A stretch of DNA of 64,000 bases from UBA935 sp031555615 (GCA_031555615.1 JAVBUF010000011.1:62001-126000); one strand, 5' to 3'. Positions 33,592-42,107 are shown, numbered from the stretch's first letter. A program made the numbers and translations. The notes: generated from the sequence alone by a model not told the origin.

Positions 33592-35465
33592 AAAAAGAAA
33601 AAATGCCTTTCAATTATAAACTATTGTACCGTCGGACGGCACTGATTGTTTATGATATTATAAGTGTTGTCTGTACCAGTTATCTGGCGATTTTGATGCG
33701 CTATGAGTTTGAGTTTGCAGAAATTCCCCGTTATTTTCTGGATCCCATAACCAGGTTCCTGCCCATCAATATGGCGTTGACTTTATTTGTTCTTTATCTG
33801 TTCAAAATGTATCACAGCCTATGGGCTTTTGCCGGGGAAACCGAACTGCAGAATGTAGTGGTTTCCTGTGTGATTTCCGCAGTGATTAACGGTATCGGAC
33901 TGCAGTTTTTTCGTGAGGAAGGCAAGGCGGTGCCGGACAGCTATTACTTTTTATATGCTTTCATTTTAATTACTTTTGTTTTTACCAGCCGGTTTTCTTA
34001 CCGTTTTTTCAGAAGCCTGAAGCACAGGAAGCAAAATAAGAAGAACAGTATTTCGGTGATGGTGATCGGTGCCGGTGAAGCGGCTAATCTGATTGTCAAA
34101 GAAATCGTCAACAGTAATTTCAGTACCATGGTGATCCGTTGTATCATTGATGATGACCGGGGAAAATGGGGACGCTTTATTCAGGGAATTAAAGTAGTAG
34201 GCGGCAGAGATAAGATTATCGAATGTGCCGATATTTACAGCATTGATGAGATCATCGTGGCCATGCCTTCCATTTCCAGACCGGAAATGACACAAATTTT
34301 GGATATTTGTAAAGAAACCAGTTGTAAGCTGCGGGCCCTTCCCGGCGTTTATCAGCTGGTAAACGGTGAAGTCAGTATCAGTAAGCTGCGGGATGTGGAA
34401 GTGGAAGATTTACTGGGCAGAGATCCGGTGGAAATTGATATGGATTCGATCCTTGGCTATGTCAAAGGGCAGAAAGTTCTGATAACCGGCGGCGGGGGTT
34501 CCATCGGCAGCGAACTTTGCCGTCAGCTTGCGGCTCATGAGCCTTCAGAATTGATTATTTTGGATATTTACGAAAACAGTGTCTATGATGTACAGCAGGA
34601 ACTGCTTAACGACTACCCGGACCTGAAGCTGACGGTACTGATCGCGTCGGTACGGAATACCAGCCGGGTGAACTGGATATTTGAACATTATCAGCCGGAT
34701 ATTGTCTATCATGCGGCGGCCCACAAGCATGTACCCTTGATGGAAGCAAGCCCCAATGAAGCGGTCAAGAACAATGTCCTGGGGACGTTCAAAACAGCCA
34801 TGGCAGCAGCCATGAACGGCACTAAACGGTTTGTGATGATCTCCACCGATAAAGCGGTGAATCCCACCAATATTATGGGAGCCAGCAAGCGCATCTGTGA
34901 AATGATCATTCAGACCTTTAATAAGCACTATGATACGGAATTCGTGGCGGTGCGCTTCGGCAATGTCCTTGGCAGCAACGGCAGTGTCATTCCCCTTTTC
35001 AAAAAACAGATAATGGCAGGGGGACCGGTGACCGTAACCCATCCGGATATTATCCGGTATTTTATGACCATTCCCGAAGCGGTTTCGCTGGTTTTACAGG
35101 CCGGTGCTTATGCCAGAGGCGGTGAAATCTTTGTCTTGGATATGGGCAAACCGGTGAAAATTCTGGATCTGGCGAAAAATTTGATCCGGCTTTCGGGCTA
35201 CCGGGTAGGGGAAGATATCAAGATTGAGTTTACCGGACTGCGTCCAGGGGAAAAATTATATGAAGAGCTGCTGATGGAAGAGGAAGGCATGAAAGAAACA
35301 GCCAATAAGCTGATCTATGTGGGAAAACCCATTGAAATAGATGAAATGAAATTTTTTGTTCAGTTAAAAAATCTTAAGGAAGCTTCCAAAAACGAAAGTG
35401 AAGATATCCGGCCCATGATCAAGGAAATGGTACCGACTTATCATTATCAGGAGGAATCATCATGA
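33588..35465 (+). CDS. PglF/CapD-like membrane UDP-GlcNAc 4,6-dehydratase
   Basis: A 625-residue protein: four N-terminal membrane helices (about 15-145), a CoA-binding-like Rossmann domain (VMVIGAGEAANLIV near 157) and a C-terminal SDR domain with ITGGGGSIGSELCRQ near 300-314 and STDKAVNPTNIMGASKR near 420-436. In this branch a Met replaces the usual Tyr of the SYK triad, as in PglF and WbpM. It converts UDP-GlcNAc to the 4-keto-6-deoxy sugar. The retaining PglF reaction is likely given the aminotransferase that follows. It does not replace PseB, a short soluble inverting enzyme. Coupled to both neighbours by stop/start overlaps. Confidence 0.88.
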   Translation: MKKEKMPFNYKLLYRRTALIVYDIISVVCTSYLAILMRYEFEFAEIPRYFLDPITRFLPINMALTLFVLYLFKMYHSLWAFAGETELQNVVVSCVISAVINGIGLQFFREEGKAVPDSYYFLYAFILITFVFTSRFSYRFFRSLKHRKQNKKNSISVMVIGAGEAANLIVKEIVNSNFSTMVIRCIIDDDRGKWGRFIQGIKVVGGRDKIIECADIYSIDEIIVAMPSISRPEMTQILDICKETSCKLRALPGVYQLVNGEVSISKLRDVEVEDLLGRDPVEIDMDSILGYVKGQKVLITGGGGSIGSELCRQLAAHEPSELIILDIYENSVYDVQQELLNDYPDLKLTVLIASVRNTSRVNWIFEHYQPDIVYHAAAHKHVPLMEASPNEAVKNNVLGTFKTAMAAAMNGTKRFVMISTDKAVNPTNIMGASKRICEMIIQTFNKHYDTEFVAVRFGNVLGSNGSVIPLFKKQIMAGGPVTVTHPDIIRYFMTIPEAVSLVLQAGAYARGGEIFVLDMGKPVKILDLAKNLIRLSGYRVGEDIKIEFTGLRPGEKLYEELLMEEEGMKETANKLIYVGKPIEIDEMKFFVQLKNLKEASKNESEDIRPMIKEMVPTYHYQEESS

Positions 35466-36598
35466 TGAAAAAGAAAATATATCTTTCCTCACCTACCATG
35501 CACGGTAAGGAGCAGGAATTTGTCCAGGAAGCGTTTGACACCAACTGGGTGGCGCCCCTGGGCCCTAATGTGAATAATTTTGAAAAGGAACTGGCTGAGT
35601 ATGTGGGAATCGGGCATGCGGCCGCATTGGATTCCGGGACAGCCGCTATTCATCTGGCGTTGCGCCTGCTGGGAGTGGAGCAGGGGGATGTGGTATTTGC
35701 CTCTTCCCTGACCTTCAGTGCTTCCTGCAATCCCATTATGTATGAGAAAGCTACTCCGGTATTTATTGATTCCGAACCGGATACCTGGAATATGTCTCCC
35801 CAGGCTTTGCAGCGGGCTTTCGAGAAATATCCTAACCCCAAGGCGGTGATCGTGGTACATTTGTACGGGACTCCGGCCAAGCTGGATGAAATCATGGCCA
35901 TATGTGCCGAACACAATGTACCGGTGATTGAAGATGCGGCTGAATCACTTTCGGCCACCTACAAAGGAAAAGCTACCGGGACCTTTGGGAAAATGGGAAT
36001 TTTCTCTTTTAACGGAAATAAGATCATCACCACCTCCGGCGGCGGAATGCTGGTTTCGGAGGAGGAAGAATTAGTCAGCAAGGCACGGTTTTTATCTACC
36101 CAGGCCAGGGATCCGGCCAGATATTATCAGCATTCACAAATCGGCTATAATTACCGGATGAGCAATATTACCGCCGGTATCGGCAGAGGCCAGTTACTGT
36201 ATCTGGAGGAGCATAAGGCTAAGAAACAAGCGATTTATAAGCAGTATAAAGAGGCGTTTGAAGGTATTTCGGAAATTACTATGAATCCGTTAAATAAAGA
36301 TGGGGATGCTAATAACTGGCTGTCCTGTATGACCATAGCTAAGGAATGTGAAGTGACGCCGGATATGGTTATGGACGCCCTGGAAGCGGAAAATATTGAA
36401 TCCCGGCCTATCTGGAAGCCCATGCACCTGCAGCCGGTGTTTGCGGGGTATGATTTTGTTTCTCATGGAGAAGGGGAAAGGGCTATATCGGAGGATATTT
36501 TTGAAAGAGGATTATGTCTGCCCAGTGATATTAAGAATACTGAAGAAGATATGGAATTGATTATTTCGATTGTGAAAGAATGCTTCGGGAAATCTTGA
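35462..36598 (+). CDS. PglE-like sugar aminotransferase (DegT family)
   Basis: A 378-residue PLP aminotransferase. The Schiff-base lysine is K187 in SFNGNKIITTSGGGM, the form seen in PglE and related UDP-4-keto-6-deoxy-GlcNAc transaminases. DSGTAAIHLAL binds phosphate and VIEDAAESL gives the Asp. GGAGG at 35450-35454 is 7 bases before ATG 35462. It overlaps the dehydratase stop, so the two very likely act in sequence to make a UDP-4-amino-4,6-dideoxy-N-acetylhexosamine. No PglD-type acetyltransferase follows; the formyltransferase-like gene at 42118 or an ATP-grasp enzyme could modify the amino group instead. Confidence 0.86.
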   Translation: MMKKKIYLSSPTMHGKEQEFVQEAFDTNWVAPLGPNVNNFEKELAEYVGIGHAAALDSGTAAIHLALRLLGVEQGDVVFASSLTFSASCNPIMYEKATPVFIDSEPDTWNMSPQALQRAFEKYPNPKAVIVVHLYGTPAKLDEIMAICAEHNVPVIEDAAESLSATYKGKATGTFGKMGIFSFNGNKIITTSGGGMLVSEEEELVSKARFLSTQARDPARYYQHSQIGYNYRMSNITAGIGRGQLLYLEEHKAKKQAIYKQYKEAFEGISEITMNPLNKDGDANNWLSCMTIAKECEVTPDMVMDALEAENIESRPIWKPMHLQPVFAGYDFVSHGEGERAISEDIFERGLCLPSDIKNTEEDMELIISIVKECFGKS

Positions 36599-36623
36599 CA
36601 ATGGTTACCGTATGTGGTAGTAT
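36595..36623 (+). promoter_or_regulatory. Promoter of a small + strand RNA
   Basis: TTGACA (36595-36600) and TAGTAT (36618-36623) are 17 bases apart. The -35 overlaps the end of the PglE-like gene. Transcription would start near 36630 and stop at the terminator 36678-36718, giving an RNA of about 90 bases without an ORF. Confidence 0.72.
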
Positions 36624-36629
36624 GTATTC

Positions 36630-36718
36630 ATAAAAAGGTGCTGCCTCTAGGCGGTTTACCTTGGTTAATGGTTAATCAAAAAGCAACCACTATTCCTGGT
36701 GTGGACGGTTGCTTTTTT
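36630..36718 (+). ncRNA. Putative antitoxin RNA
   Basis: A predicted RNA of about 89 bases between the promoter at 36595 and the terminator ending at 36718. Its 5' part carries the element at 36637-36660, starting GGTGCT and ending AGGCGGTTTACC, which is repeated in inverted orientation at 36904-36932. Its 3' part is antisense to the last codons and terminator of the facing toxin gene, about 45 bases of complementarity. This layout is that of antisense RNAs in type I toxin-antitoxin systems. Inferred from sequence only. Confidence 0.5.
36678..36718. terminator. Bidirectional terminator
   Basis: AAAAAGCAACC (36678-36688) and GGTTGCTTTTT (36707-36717) are exact reverse complements with an 18-base loop. 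Six Ts follow on the + strand and five on the minus strand, so both facing RNAs can end here. The minus-strand toxin stop codon (36690-36692) lies in the loop. Confidence 0.8.
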
Positions 36719-36821
36719 GATGTTTATCTTTAGTAGTGGATTGCCGGATGCTGAAAACAGTTACAACAATACTGATAACCGTCACAACTGTACCGACAAT
36801 GCCGACGACAATTCCTAACAT
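36690..36821 (-). CDS. Small hydrophobic peptide, putative type I toxin
   Basis: A 43-residue peptide: one hydrophobic helix (LGIVVGIVGTVVTVISIVV, residues 2-20) and a basic hydrophilic tail (KDKHQKSNRP). This is the form of membrane toxins in type I systems such as Fst, TxpA and BsrG, although the sequence itself is not one I recognise. The start ATG at 36821 has AAAGGA 7 bases upstream. A leader ORF of 8 codons (36849-36823) with a strong GGGGGTGAT site ends one base before this ATG. The frame remains open far upstream, but the longer version has no ribosome site and crosses the promoter. Confidence 0.62.
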   Translation of the reverse strand: MLGIVVGIVGTVVTVISIVVTVFSIRQSTTKDKHQKSNRPHQE

Positions 36822-36822
36822 C

Positions 36823-36849
36823 TTAATTTCCTTTCGTTTCATTTTCCAT
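36823..36849 (-). CDS. Eight-codon leader ORF upstream of the toxin
   Basis: ATG at 36849-36847 starts MENETKGN and stops at TAA 36825-36823, one base before the toxin ATG. Its ribosome site (GGGGGTGAT, about 36864-36856) is stronger than that of the toxin, and its codons span the toxin's own AAAGGA. Ribosomes leaving the leader could reinitiate on the toxin, similar in principle to mok/hok coupling. It is short and could be chance. Confidence 0.4.
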   Translation of the reverse strand: MENETKGN

Positions 36850-36938
36850 AAGTGTATCACCCCCAAATACAGGAAGTTCTCAAAATGAATTATTTTGGCG
36901 AAAGGTAAACCGCCTACCGCTGAGGTAGCACCCATGCA

Positions 36939-36966
36939 ATTATAGTACCATATTTGGTAGTTGCAA
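36939..36966 (-). promoter_or_regulatory. Promoter of the toxin mRNA
   Basis: On the minus strand TTGCAA (36966-36961) and TATAAT (36944-36939) are 16 bases apart. Transcription would start near 36932, at the beginning of the inverted repeat element, giving an mRNA of about 255 bases. The space from here to 37087 is AT-rich and shows nothing else. Confidence 0.65.
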
Positions 36967-37087
36967 TCAACTAAAATCCTGAACAATATTTTCAATCTTA
37001 ACCAGATTCTTGACAGATACTGCCAGAAATGGGAAAATAGACATATTAAGCGAAAATAAGAAAAACTAAAGTGCATTTGGACGCTGT

Positions 37088-37681
37088 ATGCATTGTAATA
37101 ATTTACCCAAACATTTTTTCAAAAATAATCAGTTAAGTGAATTTTCGACAGCAATGCTAACACATTTTAGAATGATAACTCTCACAATAGCAGATTTAAA
37201 TGATCAAGTTGCAGATATGGTTGTTCCTGGCATGGATGAAGCGCGACTTGAAAAATATCAAATTGAAAAAGACAGTATAAGGAGTTTGAACAAAGCAGAA
37301 GATATCATCATGTATATGAGAAAAATTAAAGAACCGCAGAACAGTAATATATTACTGGAAAAGGCGCTTGATTATCAAGATGAAGTTGTGCCATTGGTTT
37401 TGAATAAAATACGGACATCAGGCCATGATGTATTTATAGAAAATACAGCTATTTTATTGGCAAATGCTGATGTGAAATATACGGAGCAGCTCTATGATAT
37501 ATTTCATGAAATTAGAAATGCCTATGCCCGGTCGGAATTGTGTATTGTTTTCGGAGTGAAGAAAAAAGTGGAATACACGGAGTTGCTGCTGGAACAATAC
37601 CATCTTATAAAAAAGGAAAGGCCGGATCAAGATTACGAGCAGGGGCCATTACTTGCATTGAATTTGATCTATGGGAAATAA
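37088..37681 (+). CDS. Hypothetical protein, 197 residues
   Basis: I do not recognise this protein. It is soluble and mostly helical, with several short acidic helices and repeated leucines (NILLEKALDYQDEVVPLVL, VEYTELLLEQYHLIKK), which resembles HEAT-like helical repeats but is too short to be sure. The start at 37088 has no clear ribosome site. Base composition is more AT-rich than in the glycan genes, and it follows the toxin-antitoxin-like element, so both may have arrived together. It may be a fragment of a longer protein. Confidence 0.55.
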   Translation: MHCNNLPKHFFKNNQLSEFSTAMLTHFRMITLTIADLNDQVADMVVPGMDEARLEKYQIEKDSIRSLNKAEDIIMYMRKIKEPQNSNILLEKALDYQDEVVPLVLNKIRTSGHDVFIENTAILLANADVKYTEQLYDIFHEIRNAYARSELCIVFGVKKKVEYTELLLEQYHLIKKERPDQDYEQGPLLALNLIYGK

Positions 37682-37720
37682 AATGGGAGCCAGAAAAAAC
37701 GGCTATTGGAAGGTGGACTT

Positions 37721-38704
37721 ATGAACATATTGGTATTGAGTGCAGGTACACGGAACAAAATTGTGCAGTATTTTAAAGAAGCAGTAGGAGATGGCGGCAA
37801 GGTAATCGCCACCGATTGCTCTAATCTGGCCCCGGCTGTTTATGATGCCGATGGGTTTTACCTGGTACCCCGGATGACCTCCCCGGGCTACGTGGAATGT
37901 ATTCTGGATATCTGCAAAAGAGAAAAGATAGACGGTGTTTTTTCACTGATTGACCCGGAATTAAGCCTTCTGGCAAAAGAAAAAGACCGGTTTTTAGCAG
38001 TTGGGACAACCCCCATAATTTCCCCGATAGAACTCGTGGATATTTGTTTTGATAAATATAAAATGTATGAATTACTGCAGAAAATGAATATCCTTACAGG
38101 AAAATGCTATGTCAGGAAAGAGGATTTTTATCAGGCATTGGCAGATGGGGAAATCCAATATCCTGTTTTTGTTAAGCCGGTCAGAGGCAGTGCCAGTATC
38201 AATATTAACAAGGTCACTTCCCGGGATGAAATCGAAGTGTTATTCGGATTGTATGATGATCTGATGATACAGGAATTTATGGACGGAACAGAGTACGGAG
38301 CGGATGTTTATATTGATATGATTTCCGGGAAATGTACCTCTATATTTGTAAAGAAAAAAATAAAAATGCGGGCCGGAGAAACCGATAAATCCGTTTCGGT
38401 TCAAAACGGTGAGCTGTTTAACTTAATTAAAAATTTTGTGGAATCCTGCGGCTTTTGTGGTATGATAGATATTGATATATTTGAAATAAATGGGAAATAT
38501 TATATTTCAGAGGTAAACCCCCGCTTTGGCGGCGGCTATCCTCATGCCTATGCCTGTGGGGTCAATATGCCGGCACAGGTATTGGAGAATCTTGCCGGCC
38601 GGGAAAATCCCGTTACCATCGGAAACTATAAGCCAGGAATCTGTATGATGAAATATAATGAAATCGCCATTAAAGACATGAGCGATACGGAGATAATATG
38701 CTGA
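37721..38704 (+). CDS. ATP-grasp enzyme (CarB-like)
   Basis: A 327-residue ATP-grasp protein similar in layout to carbamoyl-phosphate synthase large-subunit domains. N-domain: MNILVLSAGTRNKIVQYF; ATP-binding: YPVFVKPVRGSASINI near 148-163, MIQEFMDGTEYGADVY; metal site: FEINGKYYISEVNPRFGGGYP near 262-282 with Glu and Asn. ATG 37721 follows GGAAGG at 37708-37713. It overlaps the following GT4 by 7 bases (ATGCTGA). Proteins of this type often occur in sugar clusters, perhaps ligating an amino acid to an amino sugar; the substrates are unknown. Distinct from the ATP-grasp gene at 3619. Confidence 0.78.
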   Translation: MNILVLSAGTRNKIVQYFKEAVGDGGKVIATDCSNLAPAVYDADGFYLVPRMTSPGYVECILDICKREKIDGVFSLIDPELSLLAKEKDRFLAVGTTPIISPIELVDICFDKYKMYELLQKMNILTGKCYVRKEDFYQALADGEIQYPVFVKPVRGSASININKVTSRDEIEVLFGLYDDLMIQEFMDGTEYGADVYIDMISGKCTSIFVKKKIKMRAGETDKSVSVQNGELFNLIKNFVESCGFCGMIDIDIFEINGKYYISEVNPRFGGGYPHAYACGVNMPAQVLENLAGRENPVTIGNYKPGICMMKYNEIAIKDMSDTEIIC

Positions 38705-39795
38705 CAATATTAATATTGGCCAATTCTTCCGGTGGATTGTACGATTTCCGGGCTGAGATATTGGAGCGTCTGCAGCCAAAATACAGACTGGTAGTAAGTG
38801 TGCCTGATACCGTGAAAGCCAAAGAACTGGAAGAGATGGGGTGCCAGGTGGTATATACCCCGATTAATCGGCGGGGCGTGAATCCGGTGGAGGATTTCAA
38901 GCTTTTTCGTGCCTACGGTAAACTGCTGAAGCAGATAAAACCGGCCCTGGTGCTGACATATACTATTAAACCTAACATTTATGGCGGATTTTGCTGCCGG
39001 TTAAGGAAAATTCCTTATTTGACGACCATTACCGGATTAGGAAGTACCTTTAATAAGAAAGGTTTTTTGCTGAAAATGGTGGTTACTCTTTACCGTCAGG
39101 GGATCAAGGGTGCGGCCTGTGTTTTTTTTCAAAATGAAGAAAACAAAAAGATTATGGAAAAATACGGTATTCATGGGCAAAGCAGCAGAATGGTCAGTGG
39201 ATCGGGTGTGAATCTGCGAAAACACCGGATGGAGCCCTACCCCATGGATGATGAATTTTATTTTTTATTTGTAGGACGAGTCATGAAAGAAAAAGGAATT
39301 GAAGAGTTCCTTACCGCTGCCGAAGAGTTACATAGCGAAAAGGTTCATTTCCAGATTGCGGGATATTGCGATGAGGATTATCAGGAGCAATTGGATAATC
39401 TGGAAGTCAGGGGGATCATCCAACAGCTGGGATTTCAACCACAGATACATGATTTCCTGGCCAGAGCCAGTGCAGTGGTGCTGCCCACCTATCATGAAGG
39501 AATGTCCAATGTGCTGATGGAAGCCTCTTCCACCGGACGCCCGGTTTTGGCTTCGGATATCAGCGGATGCCGGGAAACCTTTGCCGAGGGACAGACCGGA
39601 CTGGGTTTTCGGCCCGGTGACAGTGCTGATTTGATCAGGGCCATCAGACAATTTATGGCAATTCCGGTGGCGGAGCGTGCCCTGATGGGGCGAAAAGCCA
39701 GAGAGAAGATGGGTAAAGAATTTGACCGGGAGCGTGTGGCAAATGCTTACCTGGAAGAAATAGAAAAAGGAATCGGAAGGACAGAGAAAGCATGA
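38698..39795 (+). CDS. Family 4 glycosyltransferase (PglA/WbpT-like)
   Basis: A 365-residue GT-B retaining transferase. The N-domain begins LTILILANSSGGLYDFRAE; GLGSTFNKKG follows near 115; the C-domain has FLFVGRVMKEKGIEEF near 183 and the nucleotide-binding EGMSNVLMEASSTGRPVLA with the EX7E motif near 262-280. The first residues resemble GT4 enzymes that add GalNAc or GalNAcA to a lipid-linked diNAcBac-type sugar, fitting the PglF/PglE/PglC genes upstream and the UDP-HexNAcA genes downstream. This donor assignment is inferred. Confidence 0.82.
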   Translation: MLTILILANSSGGLYDFRAEILERLQPKYRLVVSVPDTVKAKELEEMGCQVVYTPINRRGVNPVEDFKLFRAYGKLLKQIKPALVLTYTIKPNIYGGFCCRLRKIPYLTTITGLGSTFNKKGFLLKMVVTLYRQGIKGAACVFFQNEENKKIMEKYGIHGQSSRMVSGSGVNLRKHRMEPYPMDDEFYFLFVGRVMKEKGIEEFLTAAEELHSEKVHFQIAGYCDEDYQEQLDNLEVRGIIQQLGFQPQIHDFLARASAVVLPTYHEGMSNVLMEASSTGRPVLASDISGCRETFAEGQTGLGFRPGDSADLIRAIRQFMAIPVAERALMGRKAREKMGKEFDRERVANAYLEEIEKGIGRTEKA

Positions 39796-41108
39796 ATTTA
39801 TATGAAAAAATAGTAGCTGGTGAAGAAAAAATATCTTTGGTTGGCCTGGGTTATGTAGGAATGCCTATTGCCGTAGCTTTTGCAAAAAAAGTGAAAGTTG
39901 TGGGATTTGACCTGAATCAAAGCAAGATTGCCTTATATCAGGCAGGTATTGATCCCACAAAAGAAGTAGGGAATGAAGTTATCCAAAATACTACCGTTGA
40001 ATTTACTGCCGATCCGTCTCAGCTGCGGGAAGCAAAGTTTCATATTGTTGCCGTTCCGACGCCGGTAAATGATGATCATACACCGGATTTATCGCCCGTG
40101 GAAGGGGCCAGTAAATTATTGGGACAAAATCTCACCAGGGGATCCATCGTGGTATTCGAATCCACAGTTTATCCCGGAGTAACGGAAGACATCTGCGTAC
40201 CGATCCTGGAAAAAGAATCCGGCTTGAAGTGCGGCGTGGATTTTAAGATTGGGTACTCGCCGGAAAGGATCAATCCCGGTGATAAGGTACATCGTCTGGA
40301 AACCATTGTAAAAATTGTTTCCGGTATGGATGAAGAAGCTCTGGACACCATTGCCAAAGTATATGAGCTGGTAGTGGAGGCGGGAGTATATAAGGCCGAC
40401 AGCATTAAGGTAGCGGAAGCTGCCAAAGTCATTGAAAACAGTCAGCGCGATATTAATATTGCTTTTATGAATGAGTTATCTATTATTTTTAATAAAATGG
40501 GCATTGATACCAAGTCGGTTCTGGAAGCGGCGGGAACAAAGTGGAATTTCCTGAAGTTTTTCCCAGGACTGGTAGGTGGGCACTGCATCGGTGTGGATCC
40601 CTATTATCTTACGTATAAGGCAGAAGAACTGGGATATCATTCTCAGATTATTCTGGCCGGACGCCGGATCAATGACGATATGGGTAAATACGTGGCCGAA
40701 AGTCTGGTTAAAAATCTGATCAAAGCAGATGTTCCGGTAAAACACGCCAAGGTAGCCATTTTAGGCTTTACTTTTAAAGAGAATTGCCCCGATACCAGAA
40801 ACACCAAGGTAATCGATATTTATAATGAGCTGGCGGAGTACGGAATCCAGCCCATGGTGGTGGACCCGGCTGCTGATGCCGAGGAAGCGAAGCATCTGTA
40901 TGGTATTGATTTTGCTTCTATGGAAGAAGTAAAAGATATGGATGCCGTGATCGTAGCGGTAGCTCATGAGCAGTTTTTGGATTTAAATAAAGAGAAAATA
41001 AGTAGTTTCTTCAATAGCAGCAATGAGAAAAAAGTGCTCTTGGATTTGAAAGGACTATTTGACAGAAAAGAGTACAGTACGAAGGAATATCGTTACTGGC
41101 GATTATAA
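39792..41108 (+). CDS. UDP-N-acetylhexosamine 6-dehydrogenase (WbpO/TviB-like)
   Basis: A 438-residue NAD-dependent dehydrogenase that oxidises C6 of UDP-GlcNAc or UDP-GalNAc to the uronic acid. NAD-binding KISLVGLGYVGMPIAVAFA; FESTVYPGVTEDICVPILE; the ERINPGDK motif that marks the N-acetylhexosamine dehydrogenases apart from Ugd; C265 in GGHCIGVDPYYL is the catalytic cysteine; AILGFTFKENCPDTRNTK is the UDP-binding part. Coupled to the upstream GT4 by ATGA and followed by an epimerase, as in tviB-tviC and wbpO-wbpP. Product: UDP-GlcNAcA or UDP-GalNAcA. Confidence 0.9.
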   Translation: MNLYEKIVAGEEKISLVGLGYVGMPIAVAFAKKVKVVGFDLNQSKIALYQAGIDPTKEVGNEVIQNTTVEFTADPSQLREAKFHIVAVPTPVNDDHTPDLSPVEGASKLLGQNLTRGSIVVFESTVYPGVTEDICVPILEKESGLKCGVDFKIGYSPERINPGDKVHRLETIVKIVSGMDEEALDTIAKVYELVVEAGVYKADSIKVAEAAKVIENSQRDINIAFMNELSIIFNKMGIDTKSVLEAAGTKWNFLKFFPGLVGGHCIGVDPYYLTYKAEELGYHSQIILAGRRINDDMGKYVAESLVKNLIKADVPVKHAKVAILGFTFKENCPDTRNTKVIDIYNELAEYGIQPMVVDPAADAEEAKHLYGIDFASMEEVKDMDAVIVAVAHEQFLDLNKEKISSFFNSSNEKKVLLDLKGLFDRKEYSTKEYRYWRL

Positions 41109-41132
41109 AAGTGGAAGGGCAAGGTTTTTAAA

Positions 41133-42107
41133 GTGGGATATCAACAATTGGTTTTTGATCAGAACAGTATATTTTTAGTAACAGGAGGAGCCGGTTTTAT
41201 CGGCTCTAATCTCTGTGAAGCGATTTTGAATATGGGCTATACCGTAAGGTGTCTGGACAATCTGTCCACCGGCAAATATGAAAACATTGAGCCATTTATC
41301 GGCAGAGAAGGATTTACCTTTATTGAAGGGGATATCCGGGATCTGGATACTTGTATGATGGCAACGGAAGGTGTGGACTATGTACTGAACCAGGCCGCCT
41401 GGGGCAGCGTCCCCCGGAGCATTGAAATGCCCCTTCTGTATGAAGGTATCAATATTATGGGAACACTGAATATGATGGAGGCTTCCCGCCAGAACGGGGT
41501 AAAGAAATTCGTCTATGCATCCAGTTCTTCGGTTTATGGAGATCATCCGGTGCTGCCCAAAAAAGAAGGCCAGGAAGGGAAGCTGCTCTCCCCCTATGCC
41601 CTGACCAAAAAAGTGGATGAAGAATACGGCAGATTGTATAAGGTCTTATATGGATTGGATACTTACGGTTTGCGTTATTTTAATGTCTTTGGCAGAAGGC
41701 AGGATCCTGCCGGTGCCTATGCGGCAGTGATTCCTAAATTCATCAAAATGCTGTTAAATGATGAAGTCCCCACCATCAACGGTGACGGAAAGCAGTCCCG
41801 GGACTTTACTTATATTGACAATGTTATCGAGGCCAATCTGCGAGCCTGTCTGGCATCTTCTGAGGCCGGTGGGGAAGCCTTTAATATCGGTGCCGGCGGC
41901 CGGGAATATCTGATTGACGTTTACTATAATTTGTGCAAGGCGCTGGGTAAAGATGTGGAACCCATTTTCGGTCCCGAACGTAAAGGCGATATCAAAGATT
42001 CCAATGCGGATATTTCCAAGGCAAGAACGTTGCTGGGATATGATCCCGATTATGACTTTGCCAAGGGAATTGCCCTGGCTATCGACTGGTATAAGGAAAA
42101 TCTGTAG
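41133..42107 (+). CDS. UDP-N-acetylhexosamine (uronate) 4-epimerase (WbpP/TviC-like)
   Basis: A 324-residue extended SDR enzyme. NAD-binding VTGGAGFIGSNLCEAIL; LNQAAWGSVPRSIEMP; the catalytic SSSSVYGD and YALTKK (Tyr and Lys); RYFNVFGRRQDPAGAYAAVIP. The VPRSIEMP and GRRQDP parts are typical of WbpP and TviC, which interconvert UDP-GlcNAc(A) and UDP-GalNAc(A). Start is GTG 41133, 24 bases after the dehydrogenase stop, with AAGG upstream. Together with the dehydrogenase it should give UDP-GalNAcA. Confidence 0.88.
   Translation: MGYQQLVFDQNSIFLVTGGAGFIGSNLCEAILNMGYTVRCLDNLSTGKYENIEPFIGREGFTFIEGDIRDLDTCMMATEGVDYVLNQAAWGSVPRSIEMPLLYEGINIMGTLNMMEASRQNGVKKFVYASSSSVYGDHPVLPKKEGQEGKLLSPYALTKKVDEEYGRLYKVLYGLDTYGLRYFNVFGRRQDPAGAYAAVIPKFIKMLLNDEVPTINGDGKQSRDFTYIDNVIEANLRACLASSEAGGEAFNIGAGGREYLIDVYYNLCKALGKDVEPIFGPERKGDIKDSNADISKARTLLGYDPDYDFAKGIALAIDWYKENL

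Larger units (their letters stand above)
36637..36932. repeat. Inverted repeat framing the toxin-antitoxin element
   Basis: The + strand element at 36637-36660 (GGTGCT, CCTC, then AGGCGGTTTACC) reappears on the minus strand at 36932-36904 with a 5-base insertion in the middle. Each copy lies at the predicted 5' end of one of two facing transcripts. A full-length minus transcript reading past the terminator would carry both copies and could pair its own ends. Confidence 0.7.

Noticed and set aside
33588..35465. Calling the long dehydratase PseB
   Set aside because: It has four membrane helices and the Met-containing SDR triad region of PglF/WbpM, unlike the short soluble PseB, and it is paired with a PglE-like aminotransferase.
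36690..37076. Long version (128 codons) of the minus-strand toxin gene
   Set aside because: The extra N-terminus crosses the predicted promoter and 5' element and lacks a ribosome site; the 43-codon form is better placed.
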